Shown here: positions 44,099 to 53,443 of the stretch, piece by piece
Layout of the letters: each line of letters starts with the position of its first letter
How positions within the stretch are numbered: the stretch's first letter is position 1
From: Massilia sp. HP4
Lineage (GTDB): Bacteria > Pseudomonadota > Gammaproteobacteria > Burkholderiales > Burkholderiaceae_D
Assembly (NCBI RefSeq): GCF_005222695.1
Contig: NZ_STGG01000006.1
Coordinates: 1-64,000 of the forward strand
DNA length: 64,000 bases
Reading direction: 5' to 3'
Position numbers and translations under genes: made by a program
Notes under the pieces: model-generated
What the model was told of the DNA's origin: nothing
The model's input: the letters and a program-made list of their open reading frames with translations, nothing else
The model's database searches: none

Positions 44099-45751
44099 TC
44101 ACCCGAACAAGCCATGCAGGAACCAGCGCGGCGCGGCATCCTCGCCGGTGCCGTTGATACGCTCGCGATAGATCCAGTACAGCGCATGGTCTTGCCCTTC
44201 GGCGATGAAGTAGTCGCGGGTTTGCGTCTGGCTCCACCACCCGGCCTCGATGCGCTCGGGATTCGAGGCCACCCGCAAGGGCGAACCGTAGAACGGCCGG
44301 TGGTCGCGCATCAGGAGCGCGATCGGCTTGGCCAGCAGCCAGCTCGGACGCGGCAGGCTCTGCACGTCGGGCGGCATCTGCGCCGCGCGGGCGGCTGCGC
44401 TCACCTTTTGCTGCACCGGCACCCAGGCATTGGCTACCTCGGGCCGGTAGTCGGCCAGCGGCAGCGCCTGCAAGACATTGTCTGCACCCAGGCGCGCCAC
44501 CAGCAGCTCGATCATGCGCATCCGGTCTTCTTCGCTGCCGCCGGGATCGGGAAACAGCGAGTCGGTCGGCGGCGCCATCGCCTGCAATTGCTGTGCCTCG
44601 AGCCCGATGCCGATCACGGGCGCCACGAGCTCCAGCTTGGCCAGGCGCTCGCGCAAGAGCCGCAGCAGGTGGTCGTCGCGCCAGGTGGGCTCGGCCAGCG
44701 CGACCTCGAGCAGGGTCGGCGGACGCGCAAGGCGGCCGCGCTCGTGCTCGAGCGACAGCCGGATGCGCTCGACCGCCAGCTGGCGCGCGCACAGCCAGCC
44801 GGTCATTTGCAGCACCAGGCGATGGGCGCCGGCCAGCAGCAAGTCTGCCTGTTCGAGCCGGTCGAACAATTCGAGCCGCGCATGGAAACGCTCGGGCGGC
44901 GCGACCCACTGGAACAACTCGGCGTTCAGGCCATAGGCGGCGTCTAGCATGTCGAGCAACTCACGACCGCAGCGCCGCTGCAGGCCGGGACGCGGCAGGC
45001 GCCGCAACTCATCCAGGCGACGACAGCCGATGCCCTCGAACCAGCTGGCGAACGGGCGCGCCGGCGGCAGCAGGGCCACCGGCAAGCGGTCGAGGCGCCG
45101 CACCAGTGTATCCATCGTCAACGCGCGGCCCGCATTGCGGCGCGCCAGCAGCCACGCCCCGCGCGCGGTCGGCGCGCAGGCGATGCAGGCCGTGAAGCCG
45201 AGCGCCGCCATATTGGCGCGCACCCGCTCGCACAGGCGCCGGATGCCGCCGAACAGGCGCAGGCTGGCGCCGACATCGAGCAGCAAGGTCGCCTCTTGGG
45301 CCAGGGTCACTTGCGGCGTGTACTGCAGCATCGTCATGGCCACCGCCTCCATGGCCTCGGCCTCGCGCTCGTGGCTGCGCAGCTCGATGCGCGCCTCGGG
45401 CATCAGCATCAGCACGCCGCCGCGGCGCATGCCGATCTGCACGCCGGCAGCGTGCGCCGCCGGCGACAGCGCCATCACCCGCTCCTGCTCGAGGACGACG
45501 CTGCCGAGATCGCGGCCTAGACCGCCATTGCCATCGCTGCCGCTTGCGCCATTGCCATCGCCTGCGCCTGCGCCTGTGCCTGCGCTGCCAACCATGCTGC
45601 CAACTGCTGCGCCGGCAGTTACACCGCCAGTCGCATTGCCAGTCGCATTGCCAGCCCCGCCGCTCGCCGCGCTGCCAGCCTCACTGAACCAGCGTGGGCT
45701 GAAGACCTCGAGCGGTAGCTGGGGCAAATACAGGCCGATCCAGAGGCGCAT
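44099..45751 (-). CDS. imuB: ImuB, inactive Y-family polymerase of the SOS mutasome
   Basis: A 550-residue hub that links ImuA, DnaE2 and the beta clamp in damage-induced mutagenesis. It starts [17 protein letters not shown] and carries the Y-family palm ([23 protein letters not shown]) without the catalytic acidic residues. It has the typical end [11 protein letters not shown]. Near residues 30-75 it has an unusual Gly/Ala/Asn/Ser-rich insert encoded by short direct repeats. It overlaps imuA by 71 bp. The start at 45751 has a poor ribosome-binding site, consistent with coupling to imuA. Confidence 0.92.
   Translation of the reverse strand: MRLWIGLYLPQLPLEVFSPRWFSEAGSAASGGAGNATGNATGGVTAGAAVGSMVGSAGTGAGAGDGNGASGSDGNGGLGRDLGSVVLEQERVMALSPAAHAAGVQIGMRRGGVLMLMPEARIELRSHEREAEAMEAVAMTMLQYTPQVTLAQEATLLLDVGASLRLFGGIRRLCERVRANMAALGFTACIACAPTARGAWLLARRNAGRALTMDTLVRRLDRLPVALLPPARPFASWFEGIGCRRLDELRRLPRPGLQRRCGRELLDMLDAAYGLNAELFQWVAPPERFHARLELFDRLEQADLLLAGAHRLVLQMTGWLCARQLAVERIRLSLEHERGRLARPPTLLEVALAEPTWRDDHLLRLLRERLAKLELVAPVIGIGLEAQQLQAMAPPTDSLFPDPGGSEEDRMRMIELLVARLGADNVLQALPLADYRPEVANAWVPVQQKVSAAARAAQMPPDVQSLPRPSWLLAKPIALLMRDHRPFYGSPLRVASNPERIEAGWWSQTQTRDYFIAEGQDHALYWIYRERINGTGEDAAPRWFLHGLFG
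45540..45670 (-). repeat. Low-complexity repeat tract inside imuB
   Basis: Short near-repeats, including GTCGCATTGCCA twice in tandem and several GCCTGCGCCT-like units, encode the Gly/Ala/Asn/Ser-rich insert of ImuB. The tract lies next to the imuA stop codon and is a likely site of length variation. Confidence 0.65.
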
Positions 45752-46388
45752 GGCGTTGCAGTAGTGAAGATCCAAGAGGAAGGAACAGCGGCGCTTCGCG
45801 CTGCGGTCCCCGACGTTTGACGAAGTCGATATGCATGCCGCCGGCTGCTGGCCGCAGCGCAAGACGCAAAGGCGCGGGAGATGCGTCTTGCGCCGCCGCC
45901 AGCGGGCGGAGCATGAAAAACAGCGTTTCGCCGCCCTGCGCCGCCAGGTGCAGGCGGCGCAGGCTTTCGTTACGCATATGGTTGCTCCAGAACAGCAAGG
46001 CGCCGCAACTGCCACTACGCAATACCTGCTCGGCCGCCCATAGCGCATCTGCGGTGCGCGTCGTGCGCAGCCACAACAACTGGGATGGCTCCAGGCCCAG
46101 CGCGGCAAGCGCCAGGGCCTGGGGTGGATGGGGCGGCTGCAACAGCACGATGCGGCGTTCGGCGCAGGCGGCCAGGGCCGGACGCAGCAGGCGCATTTCG
46201 CCGATGCCGGGCTGTTGCACGTGCAGGTCGACCAGGGTGCCGCCGGGCCAGCCGCCGCCGGGAAGCTGGCTCGAGAGCGTCGCGTGGCCGGTGTCGATGC
46301 AGCGCGTGTCGGCATGCGCCAGCTGCGACGCGCGCCACAGCGATGGGTGCACTGCCTCTGGTGCGGCAAGGATGGCTGAGTGAGTCAT
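45681..46388 (-). CDS. imuA: ImuA, SOS mutasome RecA-like protein
   Basis: A 235-residue ImuA/SulA-like protein. It has LWRASQLA near the start, the RecA-like GGGWPGGTLVDLHVQQPGIGEMRLLRPAL, and LLWLRTTRTADALWAAEQVLRSGSCGALLFW. ImuA inhibits RecA and is needed for ImuB-DnaE2 function. The start at 46388 lies 18 bp from the LexA box. The upstream extension to 46448 would cross that box. Confidence 0.9.
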   Translation of the reverse strand: MTHSAILAAPEAVHPSLWRASQLAHADTRCIDTGHATLSSQLPGGGWPGGTLVDLHVQQPGIGEMRLLRPALAACAERRIVLLQPPHPPQALALAALGLEPSQLLWLRTTRTADALWAAEQVLRSGSCGALLFWSNHMRNESLRRLHLAAQGGETLFFMLRPLAAAQDASPAPLRLALRPAAGGMHIDFVKRRGPQREAPLFLPLGSSLLQRHAPLDRPVFAPATARGLQPTLVQ

Positions 46389-46405
46389 AGGCCTTATCAA
46401 ACAAA

Positions 46406-46425
46406 TACTGTATAAACATACAGTA
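46406..46425. promoter_or_regulatory. LexA box of imuA-imuB
   Basis: TACTGTATAAACATACAGTA is a near-perfect SOS box (CTGT-N8-ACAG), 18 bp before the imuA ATG. Confidence 0.92.
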
Positions 46426-46604
46426 CTATCTGCACCCGGGTTTGGCAAGGTCTATTCAATTTGACTATACCAGTTAGGTGATTGGTATTGACCATAATTA
46501 AATGTGTTCATAAAGACCACACCACATGGGCGAAATGGCTTGTTTATTGGCGTTCCGGCACCATCTCTTTTACTTGCGTACGACGACAACCTTACGAGGA
46601 CGCC

Positions 46605-47024
46605 ATGGACGACGACATCCTGGTCAGCAAGGCCGCCACTATCGAACGCTGCTGCCGGCGCGCCCGCGACGAATACGACAAGGACCCCAACACCTTCGCC
46701 GACGACGTCACGCGCCAGGACGCGGCCACGCTGAACGTGATCCGGGCCTGGGAAGCGGCGATCGAGATGGGCGACTATGTGATCGGCAATGCCCGCCTCG
46801 GCCTGCCGCAGGACGAGCGCGAGGTCATCGCCTTGCTGGCCGAACATGGCTGGATCGCCCCGGTGCTGGCCGAAGACCTCAAGCGTACTGGCGAATTCTG
46901 CCGCGCGGAATGGGATTACCAGGCGGCCCCATTGCCGGCCCTGGTGACCATCGTCAAGCGCGGCCTCGACGATTTCACCGATTATTCGGCTGCACTATTG
47001 AGCGGCGTGCGCGAAGTCGGCTAA
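46605..47024 (+). CDS. HepT-like (DUF86) protein, degenerate and without MntA partner
   Basis: A 139-residue helical protein of the DUF86/HepT type (VIRAWEAAIEMGDYVIGNARLGLPQDEREVIALLAEHGWI). HepT proteins are RNase or AMPylated toxins paired with an MntA nucleotidyltransferase antitoxin. Here the usual R-x4-H-x-Y motif reads CRAEWDY, with the His missing, and no MntA gene is adjacent. It may be a domesticated or inactive relative. The start at 46605 is chosen over 46482 because the upstream part does not fit the family. Confidence 0.72.
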   Translation: MDDDILVSKAATIERCCRRARDEYDKDPNTFADDVTRQDAATLNVIRAWEAAIEMGDYVIGNARLGLPQDEREVIALLAEHGWIAPVLAEDLKRTGEFCRAEWDYQAAPLPALVTIVKRGLDDFTDYSAALLSGVREVG

Positions 47025-47152
47025 CAGCCCTCAGGCGCGCCATCCCTGCGCCAAAGCTGTACTAACTGATATCATGCGCCATTTTCCGGGGATGGCCCCC
47101 ACTATCGTCCGACACGATGCCCCGCCATCCCGCACCTGATTACAAAGAAAAA

Positions 47153-47719
47153 ATGACCCAACCTGACAACCTGCCCGGCTTCTTCAGCCGTCTTTCGATC
47201 GCCTTCGGCGCCCTGTTCAAATCGCTCGGCGACGCCGAGTTCGCCGCCCGCGTGCGCGACGACAGTGTCGGCCCGACCGCCGCGCCGGCGCCGGCCCCTG
47301 CTCCAGCGCCAACGCCCGCTGCGGCGCCGCTGCGCGCCCCGACCCCGGACTCGGCCCTGCAACTGCTGAGCCTATTCCAGCGCGAAGCGCGCCTGATCGA
47401 CTTCGCCCACGAAAATCTCTCCGGCTATTCGGACGCCGACATCGGCGCCGCCGCCCGCGTCGTGCACGAAGGCTGCGCGCGCGTGCTGCGCGAGCACTTC
47501 ACGATCGAAGCGGTGCGCAGCGAGAACGAAGGCAGCCGCATCACCCTCGACGAAGGCTTCGACGCCGCCAGCGTGCGCCTGACCGGCAACGTGGTCGGCA
47601 AGGCGCCGTTCACCGGCACCTTGAGCCACCGCGGCTGGCGCGCATCGAAAGTGACGCTGCCACAGCTGGCCGAAAGCCACGACGCGCGCGTGCTGGCCCC
47701 GGCGGAGGTGGAACTGTGA
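47153..47719 (+). CDS. DUF2760 protein of an Hsp70 operon
   Basis: A 188-residue protein with the N-terminal FFSRLSIAFGALFKSLGDAEFAARV, an Ala/Pro linker and the C-terminal DUF2760 core (LQLLSLFQREARLIDFAHENL, VHEGCARVLREHF, FTGTLSHRGWRA). DUF2760 genes regularly precede two divergent Hsp70 genes. Its stop overlaps the next GTG start by 4 nt (GTGA). Probably a co-chaperone or client adaptor; this is inference. Confidence 0.88.
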   Translation: MTQPDNLPGFFSRLSIAFGALFKSLGDAEFAARVRDDSVGPTAAPAPAPAPAPTPAAAPLRAPTPDSALQLLSLFQREARLIDFAHENLSGYSDADIGAAARVVHEGCARVLREHFTIEAVRSENEGSRITLDEGFDAASVRLTGNVVGKAPFTGTLSHRGWRASKVTLPQLAESHDARVLAPAEVEL

Positions 47720-49569
47720 GCCAGCCAGAAAACGCACGCTACGCCATCGGCATCGACCTGGGCACCACCCACAGCGCCCTGTCATACGTCGACCTGCAGG
47801 CCAGCGACGGCGAGAAGGCCGTCGACGCCGTGCTGCCGATCCCGCAGCTGACCGCCCCCGGCACGATCGAGGCGCTGCCGCTGCTGCCGTCCTTCCTCTA
47901 CCTGCCGCACCCAGACGAAATGCCGGCCGGCGAACGCGCCCTGCCCTGGAGCCAGGGTGAAGAAGCCGCGGTCGCCGGCGAGATGGCGAGGAGCCGCGGC
48001 GCGACCACGCCGATCCGCCTGGTGTCGTCGGCCAAGAGCTGGCTGTGCCACCCCGGCGTGGACCGCCGCGCCGCGATCCTGCCGCAGGACGCGCCGGAAG
48101 AAGTCACCAAGGTGTCGCCACTGGCCGCCTCGACCCGCTACCTCGAACACCTGCGCCAGGCCTGGAACGCGGCGCACCCGGAATCGCCGTTCGACCAGCA
48201 ATCGGTCACCGTCACCATCCCCGCCTCGTTCGACCCGGCCGCGCGCGAACTGACCGCGGAGGCGGCGCGCCAGGCCGGCTTCGCCCCGACCCTGCTCGAA
48301 GAGCCGCAAGCGGCCCTGTACAGCTGGATCCAGGGCAGCGGCGGTCGCTGGCGCAAGCAAGTGCAGCCGGGCGACATCATCCTGGTGGTCGACGTCGGCG
48401 GCGGCACCAGCGACTTCTCGCTGATCGCGATCCTCGAGCGCGACGGCAAGCTCGAACCGCACCGCGTGGCCGTGGGCGACCACATCCTGCTGGGCGGCGA
48501 CAATATGGATCTCGCCCTGGCCCATTTCGTGGCACGCAAACTTGCCACCAACGGCACCCAGCTCGACGCCTGGCAGATGCGCTCCCTCACCTATGGCTGC
48601 CGCAGCGCCAAGGAACACCTGCTGGCCGACCCGAACGCGACCACCTGGCCGATCGTGGTGCCAAGCCGCGGCTCGAAGCTGATCGGCGGTTCGATCCGCA
48701 CCGAACTCACAAGCGAAGAAGTCACGTCCTTCATCACGGATGGTTTCTTCCCGCGCGTGGAAGCGTCGGCACGCCCTGCCGTGCGCGCCCGCGCCGGCCT
48801 GACCCAGCTCGGCCTGCCGTATGCGCAGGACGCGGCGATCACGCGCCACCTGGCCGCCTTCCTGGCGCGCCAGGCCGGCGCCACCGCCGAACTCGAAGGT
48901 TTCAGCGGCCGCGTGAACGCGGAGCACAGCTTCCTGCATCCGAGCGCGGTGCTGTTCAACGGCGGCGTGTTCAAATCCAGCATCCTGGCCCAGCGCGTGA
49001 TGGACACCATCAACGACTGGCTGTACATGGAAGGCGCCGAACCGGCGCGCATGCTCGAAGGCGCCGATCTCGATCTGGCGGTCGCGCGCGGCGCCGCCTA
49101 TTTCAGCTACGCGCGGCGCGGCGGCGGTGTGCGCATCCGCGGCGGCACGGCGCGGTCCTATTACGTCGGCGTCGAGTCGTCGATGCCGGCCATCCCCGGC
49201 ATGGAACCGCCGCTGGAAGCCCTGTGCGTGGCGCCGTTCGGCATGGAAGAAGGCAGCGAACTCGAACTCCCTGGCCAGGAATTCGGCCTGGTGATCGGCG
49301 AGCCCGTCACCTTCCGCTTCTTCGGTTCGACCGTGCGCCGCCAGGACCGCATCGGCGAGGTGCTCGAATTCTGGGGCCCGGACGAGCTGCAGGAACTCAA
49401 CGAGATCCAGGCCACCTTGCCCGCCGAAGGCCGCGTGGCCGGCGAAGTCGTGCAGGTGAAACTGCATGCATTGGCCACCGATGCGGGCACGCTGGAACTG
49501 GCGGCTGTCGCCCGTGACGGTCAGCGCTGGAAGGTCGAGTTCGACGTTCGTACTGCCGCAGAGGCATAG
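47716..49569 (+). CDS. Hsp70-family chaperone, non-canonical
   Basis: A 617-residue actin-fold ATPase starting at GTG. Phosphate loops are IGIDLGTTHSALSYV and VDVGGGTSDFSL, with the LLEEPQAALYSW connecting motif and VLFNGGVFKSSILAQRV adenosine motif. It lacks a standard DnaK EEVD-type tail and J-protein contact features are not obvious. It overlaps its upstream neighbour by 4 nt and its downstream paralogue by 1 nt (TAGTG), so all three proteins are made together. Confidence 0.92.
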   Translation: MSQPENARYAIGIDLGTTHSALSYVDLQASDGEKAVDAVLPIPQLTAPGTIEALPLLPSFLYLPHPDEMPAGERALPWSQGEEAAVAGEMARSRGATTPIRLVSSAKSWLCHPGVDRRAAILPQDAPEEVTKVSPLAASTRYLEHLRQAWNAAHPESPFDQQSVTVTIPASFDPAARELTAEAARQAGFAPTLLEEPQAALYSWIQGSGGRWRKQVQPGDIILVVDVGGGTSDFSLIAILERDGKLEPHRVAVGDHILLGGDNMDLALAHFVARKLATNGTQLDAWQMRSLTYGCRSAKEHLLADPNATTWPIVVPSRGSKLIGGSIRTELTSEEVTSFITDGFFPRVEASARPAVRARAGLTQLGLPYAQDAAITRHLAAFLARQAGATAELEGFSGRVNAEHSFLHPSAVLFNGGVFKSSILAQRVMDTINDWLYMEGAEPARMLEGADLDLAVARGAAYFSYARRGGGVRIRGGTARSYYVGVESSMPAIPGMEPPLEALCVAPFGMEEGSELELPGQEFGLVIGEPVTFRFFGSTVRRQDRIGEVLEFWGPDELQELNEIQATLPAEGRVAGEVVQVKLHALATDAGTLELAAVARDGQRWKVEFDVRTAAEA

Positions 49570-52382
49570 TGACGTACCTGGTAGGCATCGACCTGGGCAC
49601 CACCAATACGGTGCTTGCCTTTGCCCGTGATGGCAAGGGCGCGATCGAACTGTTCCCGATCGACCAGCTGGTGGCGCCCGGCGAAGTCGCCGGCGCGCCG
49701 CTGCTGCCGTCGATGCGCTACCACCCGGGCGCCGATGAACTGGCGCACGGCGAACTGCAACTCCCCTGGAACGTATCCGACGTCGCCGGCGTCGAACGCT
49801 TCGCGCTGGGCCGCCTGGCGCGCGCGCTCGGCGCGGCCACGCCGGGACGCCTGGTCGCCAGCGCCAAGAGCTGGCTGTCGCATACCGGCGTCGACCGCAT
49901 GGCGCCCATCCTGCCCTGGGGCGCCGATAACGAGGTAGCCAAGGTGTCGCCGGTGGCCGCCAGTGCCAGCTACCTGGCGCACCTGCGCGCCGCATGGAAC
50001 ACGCGCCATCCCGGGCAGCCGCTCGAACGCCAGCAGATCGTGCTCACGGTCCCCGCCTCGTTCGACGAAGGCGCGCGTGCGCTGACACTGGAGGCGGCGA
50101 AGCAGGCCGGCCTGCCGGATGTGCGCCTGCTCGAAGAACCGCAGGCCGCGCTGTACGACTGGCTGTACCGGCATCGCACCGACCTTGGCGCGCTTCTTTC
50201 CAATACGCGCCTGGTGCTGGTGGCCGACGTCGGCGGCGGCACCACCGACTTCAGCCTGGTCAAGGTCGAGACCAACGATGGCGAGCCGACGCTGACCCGC
50301 ATCGGCGTGGGCAACCACCTGATCCTGGGCGGCGACAATATGGACCTGGCGCTGGCCCATCTGGTCGAGGCGCGCATGGCCGAGCAAAGCGGCGACGACG
50401 CCACCCGCACCCGCTTGCCCGCTGCGCGCCTGGCCCAGCTCACCGAACGCTGCCGCGCGGCCAAGGAGCGACTGCTGGCCGAGGATGCACCCGATCACGT
50501 CACCGTCACCCTGCTCGGCGCCGGCAGCCGCCTGATCGGCGCCAGCCGCAAGGCCGACCTGCGGCGCGAGGACATCGAACGCATCGTGCTCGATGGCTTT
50601 TTCCCGCTCAATGCCGTGCAGGAGGACGCCAGGCGCGCACGCGCTGGCATCGTCGAATTCGGCTTGCCGTATGCGAGCGATCCAGCCGTCACGCGCCACC
50701 TGGCGGGCTTCCTGCGCCAGCACGCGTCGGCCGCGCGCGAGGCGCTTGGCCTGCCAGACGATGATCAACTGCCGGTGCCAGACACGGTACTGCTCAACGG
50801 CGGCGTATTCAGGGGCAGCGCCCTGGCGCAGCGCCTGGTCGATACCTTGACGGCGTGGCGTGGCGCGCCAGTACGCGTGCTGCACAACGAGAACCCCGAC
50901 ATTGCCGTCGCCCGCGGCGCCGTGGCCTACACGCTGGCGCGCCAGGGCCTGGCCCCGGCCATCGAAAGCGGCGCCGCGCGCAGTTATTACCTGCTGCTCG
51001 ATGGCGAGGCACAGCAAGACAAGCTGCGGACTGTCTGCCTGCTCCCGCGCGGCACACAAGCCGCGCTCGAGGTGGCGCTGGCCGATCGCAGCTTCGCGCT
51101 GCGCGTCGGTCGCCCGGTGCGCTTCCACCTGGTCTCGACCATCGCCGACAGTGGCGCCCCGCCACAGCCCGGCGACCTGGTCGACCTGGATCCGCTTGAG
51201 GTGGCGCGCCTGCCGGCGATCGCCACCGTGCTGCGCGCCGCGCGCGGCGCTCCGACCGAGATTCCGGTGCGATTGGTGACGACGCTGAGCGAGGTCGGCA
51301 CGCTCGACGTGCACTGCGTGGCCGAGGATGGCGGCCAGCGCTGGCAACTGGCCTTCCAGCTGCGCGGCGAGGCCGACGATGAATCCCAGGACGAAGCGCT
51401 GCCGCTGGAACTGGACGCCGCGATCGACAAGATCGAGCGCGTATTCGGCGCCCGCTCGAAACAGGTCGACCCGAAGGAAGTCAAGCAACTGCGCGCCAGC
51501 CTGGAACACCTGCTCGGCTCACGCGAACGCTGGACCACGCCCCTGCTGCGACGCCTGTTCGACGCCCTGCTTGCGCGCGCCAAGGGCCGACGCCGCTCGG
51601 TCGAGCACGAGCGCGCCTGGCTCAATCTCGCCGGCTACAGCCTGCGGCCCGGCTTCGGCCATCCGCTCGACGAATGGCGCATGGAGCAGTTGTGGGCGAT
51701 GTTCGAGGGCGGCGTCCAGCACCACAAAGACAGCCAGGTACGCGCCGAATGGTGGACCTTGTGGCGCCGCGTGGCTGGTGGCCTGTCGACCGAATCGCAG
51801 TTGCGCGTGCTCGACGATTTCGCCTTCAACCTGCAGGCCGACGAATCCGAACGCGGACGCAGGCCGGTCACCCTGGTCGACGGCAGCGAAGAGGACATGC
51901 TGCGCGTCGGCGCCTCGCTCGAGCGCATCCCCTCGGCCTACAAGGCCGAGATCGGCGAATGGCTGCTGGGGCAGATCGACGGCATCCCCTCCGCCGGCAA
52001 GCTCGATGCCCGCGCCATGGCGCGCTACGGCCGCTACCTGTGGGCGCTGGGCCGGGTCGGCGCGCGCCAGTCGTTCCAGTCCAGCGCCCATGAAGTCGCG
52101 CCACCCGAAGTCGCCGAACACTGGCTCGGAAAACTCCTGCAACTGGACTGGCGCAAGGTGGAGCCGGCCGGCTTCGCCGCCGCCCACATCGCGCGCATGA
52201 CGGGCGACCGTTCGCGCGACGTCCAGGAGGCGGTGCGCGACGACGTGCTGCGGCGCCTGGCCGCGAGCGGCGCGCCGCCGATGTGGGCATCGATGGTGCG
52301 CGAGGTGGTGGAGCTCGACCAGGCGGTCGAGACCCGCTTGCTGGGCGATGCGCTGCCGCCGGGACTCAAGCTGCTGTACTAA
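49569..52382 (+). CDS. Hsp70-family chaperone with C-terminal DUF3731 domain
   Basis: A 937-residue paralogue of the preceding protein: VGIDLGTTNTVLAFA, VADVGGGTTDFSL, LLEEPQAALYDW, VLLNGGVFRGSALAQRL. About 330 extra C-terminal residues form a helical region (DUF3731; RLFDALLARAKGRRRSVEHERAWLNLAGYSLRPGFG). The fusion replaces the usual substrate-binding/lid arrangement. It starts at GTG overlapping the upstream TAG. Confidence 0.92.
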   Translation: MTYLVGIDLGTTNTVLAFARDGKGAIELFPIDQLVAPGEVAGAPLLPSMRYHPGADELAHGELQLPWNVSDVAGVERFALGRLARALGAATPGRLVASAKSWLSHTGVDRMAPILPWGADNEVAKVSPVAASASYLAHLRAAWNTRHPGQPLERQQIVLTVPASFDEGARALTLEAAKQAGLPDVRLLEEPQAALYDWLYRHRTDLGALLSNTRLVLVADVGGGTTDFSLVKVETNDGEPTLTRIGVGNHLILGGDNMDLALAHLVEARMAEQSGDDATRTRLPAARLAQLTERCRAAKERLLAEDAPDHVTVTLLGAGSRLIGASRKADLRREDIERIVLDGFFPLNAVQEDARRARAGIVEFGLPYASDPAVTRHLAGFLRQHASAAREALGLPDDDQLPVPDTVLLNGGVFRGSALAQRLVDTLTAWRGAPVRVLHNENPDIAVARGAVAYTLARQGLAPAIESGAARSYYLLLDGEAQQDKLRTVCLLPRGTQAALEVALADRSFALRVGRPVRFHLVSTIADSGAPPQPGDLVDLDPLEVARLPAIATVLRAARGAPTEIPVRLVTTLSEVGTLDVHCVAEDGGQRWQLAFQLRGEADDESQDEALPLELDAAIDKIERVFGARSKQVDPKEVKQLRASLEHLLGSRERWTTPLLRRLFDALLARAKGRRRSVEHERAWLNLAGYSLRPGFGHPLDEWRMEQLWAMFEGGVQHHKDSQVRAEWWTLWRRVAGGLSTESQLRVLDDFAFNLQADESERGRRPVTLVDGSEEDMLRVGASLERIPSAYKAEIGEWLLGQIDGIPSAGKLDARAMARYGRYLWALGRVGARQSFQSSAHEVAPPEVAEHWLGKLLQLDWRKVEPAGFAAAHIARMTGDRSRDVQEAVRDDVLRRLAASGAPPMWASMVREVVELDQAVETRLLGDALPPGLKLLY

Positions 52383-52629
52383 TAGTCCCAAGCTAATCTA
52401 AGCTAGTCTTGCTTCATGGATACGCCATCCGTACGCTACGAACGTAGACAAAGCACCGCATGATTTGTCATTCACTGACATCATTAATCTGCAAGAAGCC
52501 CATAATAATCAGAATGCATAGGCCTATCATCCAACAGGTGAGAATTCGCGCATTTTGACGGAAACTAAAAGGGTATTCTGGAACTGCGTTTTATTGACTA
52601 ACAAGAGACCCCGCTGAATTCACGGCAGA
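52383..52629. other. AT-rich intergenic region
   Basis: No gene, repeat or clear promoter recognised. The sequence is visibly AT-richer than the surrounding genes and marks the left edge of an insert that extends to about 53440. Confidence 0.6.
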
Positions 52630-53415
52630 GTGACAGATAATGATCCGTCAAGCACACATCTGAGTACTCTCTACCAAAAAATTAGAACGAAAGCGAAGAT
52701 TATGTCGATCCAAAAAATATTTGAAAATTTTTCCAACTGGCCAAATTCTGTTGCCTTAGGAATCTCATCACTTGAATCCATCGCAAATCTTCAACTGTGG
52801 CCAAATGGAGAAGCCGAAGTTGCAATCCCTGACAATCTTGCTCGTCTTTTGGATCTAATTCGTGACGGCAGCCAAGAACATCGCACATTCCTAGCCAGGA
52901 TAATTCGCTATTTTCGCGGAGGATATTACCGTCCCACCTCTCAATATGAAAGCTATGACGATGTATTAGTTGATAGAATCATTGAATTTATAGAGAATCT
53001 ACGGATTACAGGACGGTTAGTAATTATTGGCGACGATAACAGCGACCCAGAAATTTCCAATGCATTAAGAAAGCTCTATCCTGGCAAGGCTTTCGAAATT
53101 TCGCTTAGCCCTAAAAGAAATTTTGTTCGAGATTACCTGATCAGGATTTACTCATGGTCCAAGGCCAAAGGTGGATTAGTACTTGAGCGCACACGTCGAG
53201 TGTTCAGTGATATGGGCCATCATATAACGGCCCTTCAAATTCCAGATAACCTCGACAGACATATCGATCTGAAAAGTAGATATATCCAAAATATTTTTAA
53301 CTTTAAAGGTGGCAAAACAGCAAAGTTCTTTCTCGGATGTGCGGTAAGTATTGCTGGACTCGAACATTACTCTGCCGGAATTGTTGGTGTCGCGATTGCG
53401 TTCACCGATCCCTGA
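52630..53415 (+). CDS. Orphan hypothetical protein on an AT-rich insert
   Basis: A 261-residue protein (from GTG) or 237 residues from the ATG at 52702 (MSIQKIFENFSNW); neither start has a strong ribosome-binding site. No family recognised. It is hydrophilic and helical, with charged segments (RNFVRDYLIRIYSWSKAKGG). The C-terminus is hydrophobic and Gly-rich (FFLGCAVSIAGLEHYSAGIVGVAIAF), perhaps membrane-inserting. Codon use and base composition differ strongly from both neighbours, a sign of horizontal transfer. No mobile-element gene is beside it. Confidence 0.65.
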   Translation: MTDNDPSSTHLSTLYQKIRTKAKIMSIQKIFENFSNWPNSVALGISSLESIANLQLWPNGEAEVAIPDNLARLLDLIRDGSQEHRTFLARIIRYFRGGYYRPTSQYESYDDVLVDRIIEFIENLRITGRLVIIGDDNSDPEISNALRKLYPGKAFEISLSPKRNFVRDYLIRIYSWSKAKGGLVLERTRRVFSDMGHHITALQIPDNLDRHIDLKSRYIQNIFNFKGGKTAKFFLGCAVSIAGLEHYSAGIVGVAIAFTDP

Positions 53416-53443
53416 GTAGCAGTGCCTAAAATCACATTGTCCG

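Noticed and set aside
43194..44909. 571-residue extension of the alpha/beta hydrolase
   Set aside because: The N-terminal 313 residues lie over imuB in another frame; the real start at 43970 has a GAGGAG ribosome-binding site.
44099..46369. 756-residue ImuB
   Set aside because: The first 206 residues are a shifted reading of imuA. The ImuB family start [16 protein letters not shown] is at 45751.
47782..49995. 737-codon frame antisense to the Hsp70 gene
   Set aside because: Low-complexity His/Arg/Gln translation opposite a certain coding gene.
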